Shown piece after piece: positions 26,571-35,776 of a stretch of DNA of 64,000 nucleotides (positions within the stretch are counted from its first letter, which is position 1; each line of letters starts with the position of its first letter). Source of the DNA: Actinokineospora pegani (lineage in GTDB: Bacteria; Actinomycetota; Actinomycetes; Mycobacteriales; Pseudonocardiaceae); NCBI RefSeq assembly GCF_009745975.1, contig NZ_WHOL01000077.1:49493-113492 (forward strand), given 5' to 3'. The position numbers were made by a program, and so were the translations under genes. The notes under the pieces are model-generated. The model searched no databases and was not told the origin of the DNA. It saw nothing but the letters and a program-made list of their open reading frames with translations.

Positions 26571-27655
26571 GAGACCTCGTGGAACACCTCCCGGCCGCCG
26601 TGCCCGGAGCCACGGGGTTCGCGATCGCCATTCGGCAGCGCGACCAGGAGCTGGTCCTGGCCGGCGGCACCACCGCCAGGCGGGCCGCGCGGCCCGTGAC
26701 CGCACGCACCCGCTTCGAGCTCGGCTCGCTGACCAAGACGTTCACCGGTCTGCTGCTGGCCGAGATGGTCGGCCGGGGCGAGGTGGACCCGGCCGATCCC
26801 GTCCGGCGCCACCTGCCGCCAGGAGCGGCCCCCGGCCTGGGCCGCGAGGTCACCCTGGAGCGCCTGGCCACCCACACCTCCGGCCTACCGCGCCTGCCCC
26901 CCGGCCTGTGGCGGTCAGCGCTGCCGCAGTGGCGCACCAACCCCTACCGCGACTTCGATGCCGACGACTTCGCCGCGGCGCTGCGCCGCACCCGACCCGG
27001 GCCACCCGGTCGGTACCGCTACTCGAACTTCGGCGGTGCGCTGCTCGGCCACGCCCTCGCCCACGCGGGCGGTCGGCGCTACGAGGACCTGCTGGCCGAG
27101 TACGTGCTGCGCCCGCTGAACCTGCACGACACCGACTTCTCCACCTCCGCGCAGGTCACCGGGCACCTACGCGGGCGTCCTCGGCCCCTGTGGGAGATCC
27201 CGGGCATGCCCGCGGCCGGAGGACTGCGCTCGTCGGCGTCGGACATGCTGCGCTACCTGACCGCCCACCTGTCCCCGCCCACCCCGCCGCTCGGCGGGGC
27301 CTGCGCCGAGGTCACCCGGCCGCGGGAGTCGGCGGGTGCCCACGAGGTGTGCCTGGTGTGGAACCTGCGCCGCCGCGGGGACCAGGAACTGCTGTTCCAC
27401 TCCGGCGGCACCCGGGGCTGCACGGCGTTCGCCGCGTTCAGCCCCAGCACCGCGACCGCGTTCGTGGCCTTGGCCAACGCGGGCCCGACGGTGCGCGGTT
27501 CGTTCGTGCAACGCGCCTACGAGACCGCTTGGGCCCTGGTGGAGCGCGCAGCCGAAGCCCCGCCGGTGGAGGGGTCGGTCGCCGCTGCGACCCGCTTCGA
27601 AGCGAGGCCTGGGCCGCACCGGCCCGCCGATGGTCCAGCAGAGGGCGCCGGGTGA
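26567..27655 (+). CDS. Serine hydrolase of the beta-lactamase/class C (DD-peptidase-like) superfamily
   Basis: This 362-residue protein has the three class C motifs: SxxK in GSLTK (Ser54, Lys57), YxN in YRYSNFGG (Tyr152, Asn154) and HxG in LFHSGGTRG. There is no signal peptide, so it acts in the cytoplasm, unlike most penicillin-binding relatives. As the last gene of the peptide operon it could be a processing peptidase, esterase or acyl-transfer enzyme for the peptide product. Start GTG 26567 overlaps the previous stop. Confidence 0.82.
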   Translation: MRDLVEHLPAAVPGATGFAIAIRQRDQELVLAGGTTARRAARPVTARTRFELGSLTKTFTGLLLAEMVGRGEVDPADPVRRHLPPGAAPGLGREVTLERLATHTSGLPRLPPGLWRSALPQWRTNPYRDFDADDFAAALRRTRPGPPGRYRYSNFGGALLGHALAHAGGRRYEDLLAEYVLRPLNLHDTDFSTSAQVTGHLRGRPRPLWEIPGMPAAGGLRSSASDMLRYLTAHLSPPTPPLGGACAEVTRPRESAGAHEVCLVWNLRRRGDQELLFHSGGTRGCTAFAAFSPSTATAFVALANAGPTVRGSFVQRAYETAWALVERAAEAPPVEGSVAAATRFEARPGPHRPADGPAEGAG

Positions 27656-27714
27656 CGCGAACCCGCCCGGCGCCATCGCCACTCACCTTCCACGCGGCCG
27701 AGTCGGTCCGGCTC

Positions 27715-27747
27715 TCTCGGCCCGGTCACGGTCCGGCCAGGCCGAGA
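27715..27747. terminator. Hairpin between convergent genes
   Basis: TCTCGGCC (27715-27722) pairs with GGCCGAGA (27740-27747) around a 17-nt loop. It lies between the end of the serine hydrolase gene and the end of the secreted protease gene, so it may terminate both. No U-run follows, as is usual in high-GC actinomycetes. Confidence 0.5.
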
Positions 27748-27764
27748 AGGCGGGCACGACCCGG

Positions 27765-28757
27765 TCAGGTCGTCTTGTTCTTCGCCGTGTTGAACACGTT
27801 CAAGACGTAGCTGTCGAAGTAGGGGCTGTAGTTCTTGGTGTTCCACACGTAGGCGACGACGCCGTTGACGTTGCCGAACTTCACCGTGTTGCTGTACTGG
27901 TGGATCATCGGGCCGCCGCTGGCGCCCCCGGGCAGTCCGCAGTAGACCTTCACCTGCGCGGCCGCGGCCCAGTGCATGTTCGCCTGGCAGTAGATCTGGT
28001 CCGTGCCGTCATAGGGGTTCGACGCGGGGTAGGCCAGCACGGTGACCGCGTTCTGCTTGCTGGAGTTGACCAGGATGCCGTTGCCGCCGGTCTTGTGCAC
28101 CAGGTTCACCCCGTCGAGCTTGCGGACGTTGACGAAGGCGAAGTCCCACCAGTTGTAGCTGTGCGAGGTCCAGCCCTTGGTGGCGTGGTAGTACTTGGCC
28201 GAGAACTTGCCGAGGTGGGCGACGCCGTTGTGGTAGCCGGGCGCGTACATCCAGTTGTCGTACTCGTGGCCGTTCTTGCCGCTGTGGATGCAGTGCGCCG
28301 CGGTGGACACGACGTTCTTCGCGTTGCTGTTGATCGTGCTGCCGGAGCACACGTAGTTCTTGAGGGTCACCGGGTCGCGGAAGAAGACCTTGCCCACACC
28401 GGGCGACAACGACACCGACTGCGTGCCCCCGGACCGAGCGGCCGTGAGGGGGCCGACCGGCTCGGACGCGACCTCCTCCGGACCCACGTTGTCCGGGTGG
28501 TCCAGCCGCTCCAGCTCCGGGTCGTCGATGATCTCCGGATCAGCGACCGGCTCCGCCGCACGCATCCGCTCGGGCGTCCAGTACGCGTCGATCAGCCGCT
28601 GCGCGACCGCGTCGTCCTCGACCACCTGGCCGTTGATGAGCGCTGTCATCTCGACCACGGTGCTCGAGGGCACCACCACCGCGGCCTGGGCGGGCGCAGC
28701 CGCGAGGCACACCGCGAGCAGCGCCACGACCGGCGCTGTCTTCAATCTGGGAATCAC
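27765..28757 (-). CDS. Secreted trypsin-like (S1/V8-type) serine protease
   Basis: This 330-residue preproprotein has a Sec signal peptide (about 1-25, cleavage after AQA). An acidic propeptide-like region follows (about 35-105), then the protease domain. The triad is His155 in STAAHC, Asp205 in WWDFAFV and Ser280 in GGASGGP. Paired cysteines (CSGS/AHC and YCQ/VYC) suggest disulfides. The start is GTG 28755-28757 with a strong GAGGAG site. It is probably an exported protease maturing by loss of its propeptide. Confidence 0.9.
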   Translation of the reverse strand: MIPRLKTAPVVALLAVCLAAAPAQAAVVVPSSTVVEMTALINGQVVEDDAVAQRLIDAYWTPERMRAAEPVADPEIIDDPELERLDHPDNVGPEEVASEPVGPLTAARSGGTQSVSLSPGVGKVFFRDPVTLKNYVCSGSTINSNAKNVVSTAAHCIHSGKNGHEYDNWMYAPGYHNGVAHLGKFSAKYYHATKGWTSHSYNWWDFAFVNVRKLDGVNLVHKTGGNGILVNSSKQNAVTVLAYPASNPYDGTDQIYCQANMHWAAAAQVKVYCGLPGGASGGPMIHQYSNTVKFGNVNGVVAYVWNTKNYSPYFDSYVLNVFNTAKNKTT

Positions 28758-29146
28758 CGTTCACTCCTCAGTCAGGGACGGTGCGCGCCTGGAATCGCCG
28801 CGCATCCAGGAGTGGGGTCCGATCACCCACTCACATCCCAGTCGTGGCAGAACCCGCCGGGGTGAGGGGGGTAGATGGAAAATACCCCGAAAGGATTAGC
28901 GATGCCGTCGCTCGAGGGAGACGCGGACTTGGACGGAGCTGCGAAGCCGAGCGCCTGGACGAAGGCGTACCCGCAGAGCCGCCGCGGCGGGCCGCCGCCG
29001 GGTGGAAGGCTTCCGCCCGGTGACCGCGAGCCGACCTATGCGCGCGGCCTCCAGGGGCGCACCGGCGGGAACCGCGGAGCATCTCAGCCACGATGCCCTG
29101 ATCACTCTGCTCACAGCCCTGGCGGAGTGGACGCCGTTGCCCGGCC
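28758..29146. other. Intergenic region without a supported gene (389 bp)
   Basis: This stretch lies between the protease start and the 3' end of the NlpC-like gene. It should hold the protease promoter and ribosome-binding site on the minus strand. A plus-strand open frame at 28875-29192 has no ribosome-binding site and low-complexity composition. I saw no RNA gene or strong hairpin. Confidence 0.5.
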
Positions 29147-29653
29147 TCATGAGTCTTGTGTGGAGTTCACGGCGGTGATGACGTTGCGGTAGCGGCGCGG
29201 CGCGCAGAGCGCCACCCCGGCGTCATGGCGGAGGGGGATGCGGTGGTGCACGGCACCGGCCCGCACCGACTGCTCGAACCCCCAGTACGCCGTCCGATGG
29301 CTGTCCGCCCACTCGTGGAAGAGGGCGATGTGCCGGGTGAGCTCGTCCCCGCCGACGCGCAGCAGCGCGTCTCCGGCGAGCAGCTCGTCCCACCCGATCG
29401 ACGTGCTGGCCTCGGCGAGCCCCCGCGCGTCGAGGCCGCCGCGGCGGTCGGTGGGCAGGCCGGGCAGGCCCCAGGCCATCGAGACGAAGCCCGAGCAGTC
29501 GGTGCGGTAGATCCCGTGCTCGTTGTGGTGGAACCTCGACCGGCTGAAGGCCACGGGCACCCTCAGCCAGCTCTCCGCGCGCTCGACGATCTCGCTCCGG
29601 GTGGTGCGCGCACCGAGTCCCAGGAGGATCTCGGTGTCCCGGGGAGCGATCAT
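29147..29653 (-). CDS. NlpC/P60-like cysteine hydrolase domain protein
   Basis: This protein of about 168 residues has Cys53 in YRTDCSGFVSMAW and a His in TRHIALFHEW (His108). That order and spacing is typical of NlpC/P60 peptidoglycan-peptide hydrolases and related amidases. No signal peptide is seen with the ATG 29653 start. A longer reading from 29728 adds 25 Arg-rich residues without export features. Its target is unknown, since cytoplasmic NlpC-like proteins may act on other gamma-D-Glu or amide bonds. Confidence 0.7.
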   Translation of the reverse strand: MIAPRDTEILLGLGARTTRSEIVERAESWLRVPVAFSRSRFHHNEHGIYRTDCSGFVSMAWGLPGLPTDRRGGLDARGLAEASTSIGWDELLAGDALLRVGGDELTRHIALFHEWADSHRTAYWGFEQSVRAGAVHHRIPLRHDAGVALCAPRRYRNVITAVNSTQDS

Positions 29654-29764
29654 CGCGAGCACCCCGCTCCCTCGTGTCGTTGTTCTGACACGAGGAGGTT
29701 CGCGTGCTCGGCTCCAACTTCCCCGCAAGCGCCCTCCAGGAACGGGGGCCCGCCTACAGGTTGC

Positions 29765-32700
29765 CTATAAGCCCGCCCGCAGGTGCGCCGCCCGCACGTG
29801 CTCGAACCAGCTCGCGGGGTTGTGACCAGCCAGTTCCGCCACCTCGCGGCCACCGGCCGAGGCGAACAGCTCACCCGCCCTGCCCCAGTGCGGGTCCGCG
29901 TTGTCCGGGTCGGCCGCGGCGAGGTCGCGCAGCGTCCTGGCCTCCCACAGCGGCAGGCCCAGCTCCGCCCAGGCCGCGAGCGCGCCGGTCAGCGTCCGCC
30001 TGGCGGCCGGGCGGTCGCCGAGGGCCAGTCGCAGCTCGCCGAGGGTCCTGGTCATCAGCGCGGCGCCGAACCGGTCGCGCTGGCGGGTGCACACGGCCAG
30101 GCACTCGCCGAGGACCTCGGCCAGGCCGTCGGTGCGGCCCAGGCGCAGCGACGCCTTCGCCCACGACTGGCGGGCGTAGGTGGCGAGCAGCTCGTCGCCG
30201 GAGGACAGCAGCTTCTCCGCCGCCCGCTCGCTCAGCTCGGCCGCCTCGGCGTGCTCCTGGCTGGGCCCGGTGGCACAGGCTGAGCCCGCGCTCGGCCAGC
30301 GCCTCGCCCCGGGGGTCGTCCAGCTCGTGGTAGAGCCGCGCGCTGCGGCGGAAGTGGGCCACCGCGTCGTCGACCTCGCCGTGGTCGCGGCTGATCGTGC
30401 CCAGGCCGTAGCCCGCCGCGGCGACCACGCTGAGGTCGCCGGTGCGCTCGCCCAGCCCGGCCGCCGCCTCCAGGTGGACCCGCGCCTGGGCGTACTCGGC
30501 CAGGTCGCGGCGGACGGTGCCCAGGCCGACCAGCGCCACCGCCTGGGTCGCCTCGTCGCCGACGGCGACCGCGTGCCCGTGCGCCCTGGTGAAGTGGTCC
30601 AGCGCGGTGCCGAAGTCGTCCTTCTCGTAGTAGAGCTGGCCCAGCCCGGCCAGCACCACGGCCTCGGCCCGCCGGTCGCCGGTCGAGCGGGCGGCGGTCA
30701 GCGCGACCTCGTGCGTGCGCTGCCACCCGTCGAACTCGTTGCGCACGGCGAACGTCGACGACAGCAGCGAGGTCATCAGCAGCGTGGTCATGCCGTCGAT
30801 GCCCAGGTCGTGCCCGTGCTCCACGGCCCGCACCACCGCGGCGGTCTCGGACTTGAGCCACTCGGTGGGGTTGTCCTCGACCTCCTCGACCAGCCGCGGG
30901 TCGACGTCGAGGCAGGCGACCAGGACCGGGCGCAGGCCCACCGTCGTCCTGGGCAGCTTGCGCGAGCCGACCTCGACCAGGGCCATCCACATCCGCAGCG
31001 TGCGCGAGACGGCGGCGGCGACCGCGTCGGCGGGCTCGGCGCCCGCGGCGTGCTCGGCGCCGAAGAGCTGCACGAGGTCGTGGAAGCGGTAGCGGACCCG
31101 GCCGAGGCTGTCGACGCCCGCCACGTCCAGCAGCCGCAGGTCGACCAACTGCTCGACGACGTCCTCGGCGTCGTCCAGCGCGATGTCGAGCAGCGGCGCG
31201 GCGACCCACCAGCCGAAGTCGGGCAGGTCGAGCACGCTGAGCAGGTGGAACGCCTGGCGCTGGCGGTCGTCGAGCTCGGTGTAGTTCAGCCGCAGGCTCG
31301 ACCGGATCGCCAGGTCGCCCACGGCCAGCTCGTCGAGCCTGCGGTGCTCGTCGGACAGCCGGGCCGCCAGCGACTTCAAGGCCAGTGCGGCCGGGCCAGC
31401 AGCTTGGCCGCCGCCGCCCGGATGGCCAGCGGGATGCCGCCGCACAGGTCCGCGATCCGCTCCGCGGCGGCGAGCTGGGTCGCCACCCGCTGCCTGCCCA
31501 CGATCTTGCCCAACATCTCCACGGCGGTCTCGGTGCTGAAGAAGCCCAGCTCGACCGGCTCGGCGCCCTCCAGGCCGGTCAGCCGCGAGCGGCTGGTGAC
31601 CAGCACCAGGCAGCGCGGCTCACCGGGCAGCAGCGGGCGCACCTGGTGCTCGCCGCGGGCGTTGTCGAGCACGATGACCACCCGGCGGCCGGAGACCGTC
31701 CGGCGGAACAGCTCCGCCCGCTCGTCCAGCGTGGTCGGCAGCTCGGCCCCGCGGACGCCCAGCACGCCGAGGAACCGGCCCAGCACCTCGAACGCGCCCA
31801 GGTCGCGGTCGGAGCCGCGCAGGTCGGCGAAGAGCTGCCCATCGGGGTAGTGCCCGCGCAGCAGGTGCGCGGCGTGCACGGCCAGCGCGGACTTGCCCGC
31901 CCCACCGAACCCGGACACCACGATCGTCGGCGTGGTCCTGCGGGTGTCGGCGTCGGCGGTGTCGCCCAGCCGCAGCACCGTGGCCAGGTCCTCGTCCCGG
32001 CCGGTGAAGTCGCCGATGTCCGGCGGCAGGTTCCGCGGGACCAGCTCGGGTGGCGCCGGTTCCATCCCGCCGCCCGAGACCACCGGGTCCGGCGCCCCCA
32101 CCCGCTGGGCGGGCACGCGCGCCCCCGGCGGCCCCAGGGTGCCGTTGAGGATCGAGCCGTGCAGCTCCCGCAGCGCGGTGCCGGGCTCGATGCCCAGCTC
32201 GTCGAGCAGGTGCTTGCGCCCCTGCCGGTACACCGCGAGCGCATCGGCCTGGCTGCCCGTCTCGTAGAGCGCCCGCATCAGCAGCCCGCGCACCTCCTCG
32301 CGCAGCGGGTGCGCGGCGACCAGCCCGCGCAGCGGACCGGCCAGCTCACCCGCGCGGCCCTCGGCGAGCCTGCACCGGGCCATGCCCTCCTCGGCGCTGA
32401 GCCGCTCCTCGGTCAGCCCCTCGGCCCGGATCCTGGCGAACCCGGCGTCGACCCCGCCGAAGGCCGGTCCGCGCCACAGGTCCAGGGCCCGCCGGTAGTG
32501 CCCGGCCGCGGCGTCGAGGTCCTGGCGCCACTCGGCCTGCCTGCCGGAGTCGAGGTGCTGGGCGAAGGACTCGAGGTCGCTGTCGGCCGCGGTCACATCG
32601 AGCAGGTAACCGGGTGCGCGCGTGATCAGCGCCCCGGCCCGGCCGCCCGCGGCGGAGCAGCGAGATGTAGGTGTGCACGAGCGCGGTGGCGGATTGCGGC

Positions 32701-32861
32701 GGCGACTCGTCCCAGATCAGGTCGATCAACCGCTCGGTGGACACGACCTGCCTGGCCTGGAGCAGCAGCGCCGTCAGCAGGGCTTTCGGCTTGGGACCGC
32801 CGAGGTTGATCTCGTGGTCGCCCACGCGGACCTCGATCGGACCCAGCACAAGGATGCGCAC
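29765..32861 (-). pseudogene. AfsR/SARP-type regulator (BTAD-NB-ARC-TPR) interrupted by three frameshifts
   Basis: The N-terminal winged helix (MRILVLGPIEVRVGDHEI, GGPKPKALLTALLL) begins at GTG 32859-32861. The BTAD domain, a P-loop NTPase with an intact GFGGAGKSALAVHAA, VVIVLDNARGEHQVRPLLPG, CGGIPLAIRAAA, and a long TPR domain follow in order. Continuity requires three single-base corrections. An extra G sits near 32645-32651, before ALITRAPGYLL. A missing base near 31379 turns HWPLKSLAARL into a stop. An extra C lies near 30270-30280, before QEHAEAAELS. Either this is a recent pseudogene of about 1030 codons or the assembly has indel errors. The intact protein would be a pathway-type activator of specialised metabolism. 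Confidence 0.85.
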
Positions 32862-33077
32862 GCTTTTACCCCCAGGTAGATGTGCTCACCCGGTGTATCG
32901 AAACCCAGGCGCATCTCGTAACAAACCACCGCGCCGCTGGCCGCCGTCGCGGTCGAGGTGGCCGTGCTGGGTATCTTCCTGTTCATGCCACCGCTGCCCG
33001 GACTGCTGCGCGGAACAGCTCCGCCGCCGGGCCGCACGTGCCACTGATCCCGCTCACCGCTCGATGGAGGCAACCGG

Positions 33078-33950
33078 ATGAACAGCCAGGATCGGGCCCG
33101 ACACCCCGTCGTGGTCGGCGTCGACGGGTCGCAGTACGCGCGAGGGGCCCTGGACTGGGCGATCGCCGAGGCCGCGGACACCGGCCGCCCGCTGCGCGTC
33201 GTGCACGCCTTCGTCTGGTCACTGCTGGGGATGCCCGACAGGCCGACGAAGGCCGCTCCGCACGGCGGGCTCCGCGCGGACGCCCAACAGCTCCTCGACG
33301 CCGCCGTGGCCCACGCGCGGTCGGCGGCGCCGGGGATCGAGGTCACCGGTGCCTTCCCGACCGCGACCGCGGCGGGCGCCCTGGTCGAGGCGAGCGCGGA
33401 CGCCGCCCTGGTCGTCGTCGGCGCCCGCGGCCTCGGTGCGGTCGGCAGGCTCCTGCTCGGATCGACCAGCGACCAGGTGACCGCGCACGCGCGCTGCCCG
33501 GTGGTCGTGGTCGGCGAGGAGCGGGGAGGGACAGGCGGGGTGGTGGTCGGCGTCGACGGGTCGCCGTCATCGGCGAGCATCCTCGCCTTCGCCGCCGCCG
33601 AGGCCGCCCGGCTGGGCGTCGCCCTCACCGCCACCATGGTGGTCCCGTCGCTGATCCCCGGGGACCACGAGGTCCAAACGCGCGACGAGCACGACGCGCC
33701 GCTGCACGCGGCCCAATTCGCCGCCGCCACCGAGACCCTGCACACCGAGTTCCCCGACGTCCCCGTCCACCTGTCCCTGCTGGGTGGGCACCCGGGCCGC
33801 GTGCTCACCCAGACCGCGGCCGACGCCCGCCTGCTCGTCGTCGGCGCCCGCGGCCAGGGCGGCTTCAGCGCCCTCCCCCTCGGGAGCACCGGCCGGTACG
33901 CGCTGCACCACGCCCCCTGCCCAATTGCGGTCGTCCACGAGGCCCGGTGA
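33078..33950 (+). CDS. Tandem-domain universal stress protein (UspA family)
   Basis: This 290-residue protein has two Usp domains, each starting with VVVGVDGS and ending with the ATP-binding G2xG9xG(S/T) signature: GARGLGAVGRLLLGSTS and GARGQGGFSALPLGSTG. Start ATG 33078 follows a GGAGG site. Such proteins bind ATP and respond to hypoxia, starvation or redox stress in actinobacteria. It has no operon partners. Confidence 0.92.
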   Translation: MNSQDRARHPVVVGVDGSQYARGALDWAIAEAADTGRPLRVVHAFVWSLLGMPDRPTKAAPHGGLRADAQQLLDAAVAHARSAAPGIEVTGAFPTATAAGALVEASADAALVVVGARGLGAVGRLLLGSTSDQVTAHARCPVVVVGEERGGTGGVVVGVDGSPSSASILAFAAAEAARLGVALTATMVVPSLIPGDHEVQTRDEHDAPLHAAQFAAATETLHTEFPDVPVHLSLLGGHPGRVLTQTAADARLLVVGARGQGGFSALPLGSTGRYALHHAPCPIAVVHEAR

Positions 33951-33990
33951 ACACCGGTCTGAGCGTCGGGCCGAATGGGTTGGAGCGCCG

Positions 33991-34809
33991 CTATGCGGCC
34001 GGGTCGTCCCAGACGATGATGTGCAGGACGTATGCCTTGTCGTCGCGGGTGCGGGTGGTGCTGGCGAAGGCGGTTCGGCCCTCGGAGGTGCGGAAGCAGA
34101 AGTCGCCGCCGCCGGTGTTGGAGTTGGCGGGCCTTTCCATGTCGCTCTGGCAGGTGTAGTAGGTCTGGCTGGGGCTGACACCGGAGTACGGGTGGACGTT
34201 GGGACCGTTGACGGCCTGGATGTTGTCGGACCTGACCTGCCCCCAGTCGTGGAAGAGGTCGTAGTCGCCGATGGCGCCGTCGTCGTGGTCGGTGACGATC
34301 TCCAGGCCGGGCGTGTCGACATCGACGGCCGCGTCGCGGGCCAGCACGACGGCCTGGTCGACGAGCTTGCGCGGGCTTGTGCCCGTCGCCTCCGATGACC
34401 GCGCCGCGGTCGTCGTGGGGGCCGGGGGCGGTGCCGTCGCCTCGGCGACAGGCTCGGCGACAGGCTCGGCGACGGGCTCGGAGTCGGCGCGCGGTGGCTG
34501 CGCGGTGGCGGTGTCGCGCGGGTTGACGAGGCGGTCGACGGCGATAGCCGCGCTTCCCCCGGCGAGCAGGCATCCCACCACCAGCAGGCCGACGGCGGCC
34601 TTGGGCCGCCTGCGCCACAGCCAGGAGCAGGTGATGAGCAGGACAGCCGCGACGGCGAGCACGATGAGCAAGACATCCCCCTTGAGGAAACCCTGGACCG
34701 CCGCGACCACGCCGAAGGCGTCAGCGAGGATGCCCACGACCGCGAGCCGCCTGGTATGGCGGCCCGCCGCGATGCCGTCGTCCTGCTGGGTCGCGATGTG
34801 CCCTCCCAC
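33991..34809 (-). CDS. Membrane-anchored protein of unknown function with extracytoplasmic C-terminal domain
   Basis: The 272-residue product has three hydrophobic helices in the first 95 residues and then a PVAEPVAEPVAE linker. A C-terminal domain of about 130 residues follows with two cysteines (YYTCQSD and DFCFRT) that could form a disulfide outside the cell. No family is recognised. Start is GTG 34807-34809. It is convergent with the UspA gene, 40 bp away. Confidence 0.55.
   Translation of the reverse strand: MGGHIATQQDDGIAAGRHTRRLAVVGILADAFGVVAAVQGFLKGDVLLIVLAVAAVLLITCSWLWRRRPKAAVGLLVVGCLLAGGSAAIAVDRLVNPRDTATAQPPRADSEPVAEPVAEPVAEATAPPPAPTTTAARSSEATGTSPRKLVDQAVVLARDAAVDVDTPGLEIVTDHDDGAIGDYDLFHDWGQVRSDNIQAVNGPNVHPYSGVSPSQTYYTCQSDMERPANSNTGGGDFCFRTSEGRTAFASTTRTRDDKAYVLHIIVWDDPAA
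34441..34481. repeat. 12-bp tandem repeat inside the membrane-protein gene
   Basis: CTCGGCGACAGG is repeated with period 12 at 34441, 34453 and 34465 (last copy one mismatch), followed by a partial copy. It encodes the PVAE repeats of the linker and is likely length-variable between strains. Confidence 0.75.
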
Positions 34810-35002
34810 TCGGCCGCGACGTCACACATGATCCACAGGACTGGTCGCACTCCGCCACCGGCTCGTTACGGCACGTCGTGGACCGGGTCGACACCACGGT
34901 GAACGCCTGTCGCCAGGCAACTCCACTTGCCGCCGGCCGGTAATGAAGAGCACTCCGAGGTGACCGCGCCCGATAATGCGGTCAGCGGCTGGAAGGAGCG
35001 GC

Positions 35003-35470
35003 ATGAACAGATCGGAATCTCCACGTCACCCCGTATACCCGCCGCTGCGAGGCGGTCCAGCGGATTTTCTCAAGTACGACCTGACCTCGGTGGCGGACTC
35101 GCAAGCCAGGGTCGCCGTGTTCGTGCCGGTCGCCGAGGAGATCAAGACGTTGTTGCTCGAGGCGGGCTTCCCGGTCCACCACGACGACCCCATGCACCTC
35201 GGGCACCAGTCGGGTGTCTGCTTGTCGATCGATCCCGGCGTAGGGGTCGTGGTCCTGTGGAAACTGCCAGCCGAACTCAACACGCGATTCAAGAATGCGG
35301 TTCGCCGCACCGCAGCGGACCCCGGGGTCATCGCCCACTGGGAGACTGTCAGATCCGCCATGGCGAGGGCCTTGGCGGAGATCCTGCGGGTGAACGGATA
35401 TCCGCTTGCGGTCGGTGAGAACGATCTGGAACCGGACGCGATCTACGTCCAGGGCGCACGTCCGTCCTGA
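35003..35470 (+). CDS. Small protein of unknown function
   Basis: This 155-residue protein starts at ATG 35003 after GGAAGGAGCGGC. It has an ordered pattern of hydrophobic strands and helices (DSQARVAVFVPVAEEIKTLLLEAGF, VCLSIDPGVGVVVLWKLP, NAVRRTAADPGVIAHWETVRSAMARAL, GYPLAVGENDLEPDAIYV), with no signal or transmembrane segment. No family is recognised. The codon use looks genuine, and the gene stands alone. Confidence 0.6.
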   Translation: MNRSESPRHPVYPPLRGGPADFLKYDLTSVADSQARVAVFVPVAEEIKTLLLEAGFPVHHDDPMHLGHQSGVCLSIDPGVGVVVLWKLPAELNTRFKNAVRRTAADPGVIAHWETVRSAMARALAEILRVNGYPLAVGENDLEPDAIYVQGARPS

Positions 35471-35776
35471 CCGACGGGGCGGTTCAGATCGAGTCCGCGG
35501 AGACAGAGTTGATCATCAAGTCGTCCTCGGGGGAGGCGCCGGCCCCAGCACCGGCGTCCACCTCCCACGGGCCTGTCGCAGTATCTACTGTGGAGTGATC
35601 GCGGCCTGCCTCGCTCGAGCGCGCCCGGTGTTACGCCCCCTCCGCGACTCCGCCGGAAAGATCCAACATCAAGAGCAGTCACCGATGGACCATTCGGCCG
35701 CATTCGCTGATTTCGGACGCTGTGGCTGTAACGGTGGTTCGGGATGGGGTGATTTCGACTTCGCGTCCGGTCGAGC
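35471..35776. other. Intergenic region, nothing recognised (306 bp)
   Basis: The stretch before the phosphatase gene is less GC-rich than its surroundings and should contain that gene's promoter. An open frame from ATG 35684 is too short and lacks a ribosome-binding site. No hairpin or RNA gene stands out. Confidence 0.4.

Noticed and set aside
28875-29192. Plus-strand frame of about 105 codons in the gap after the protease gene
   Set aside because: No ribosome-binding site, low-complexity Gly/Arg/Pro composition, and it runs into the NlpC-like gene on the other strand.
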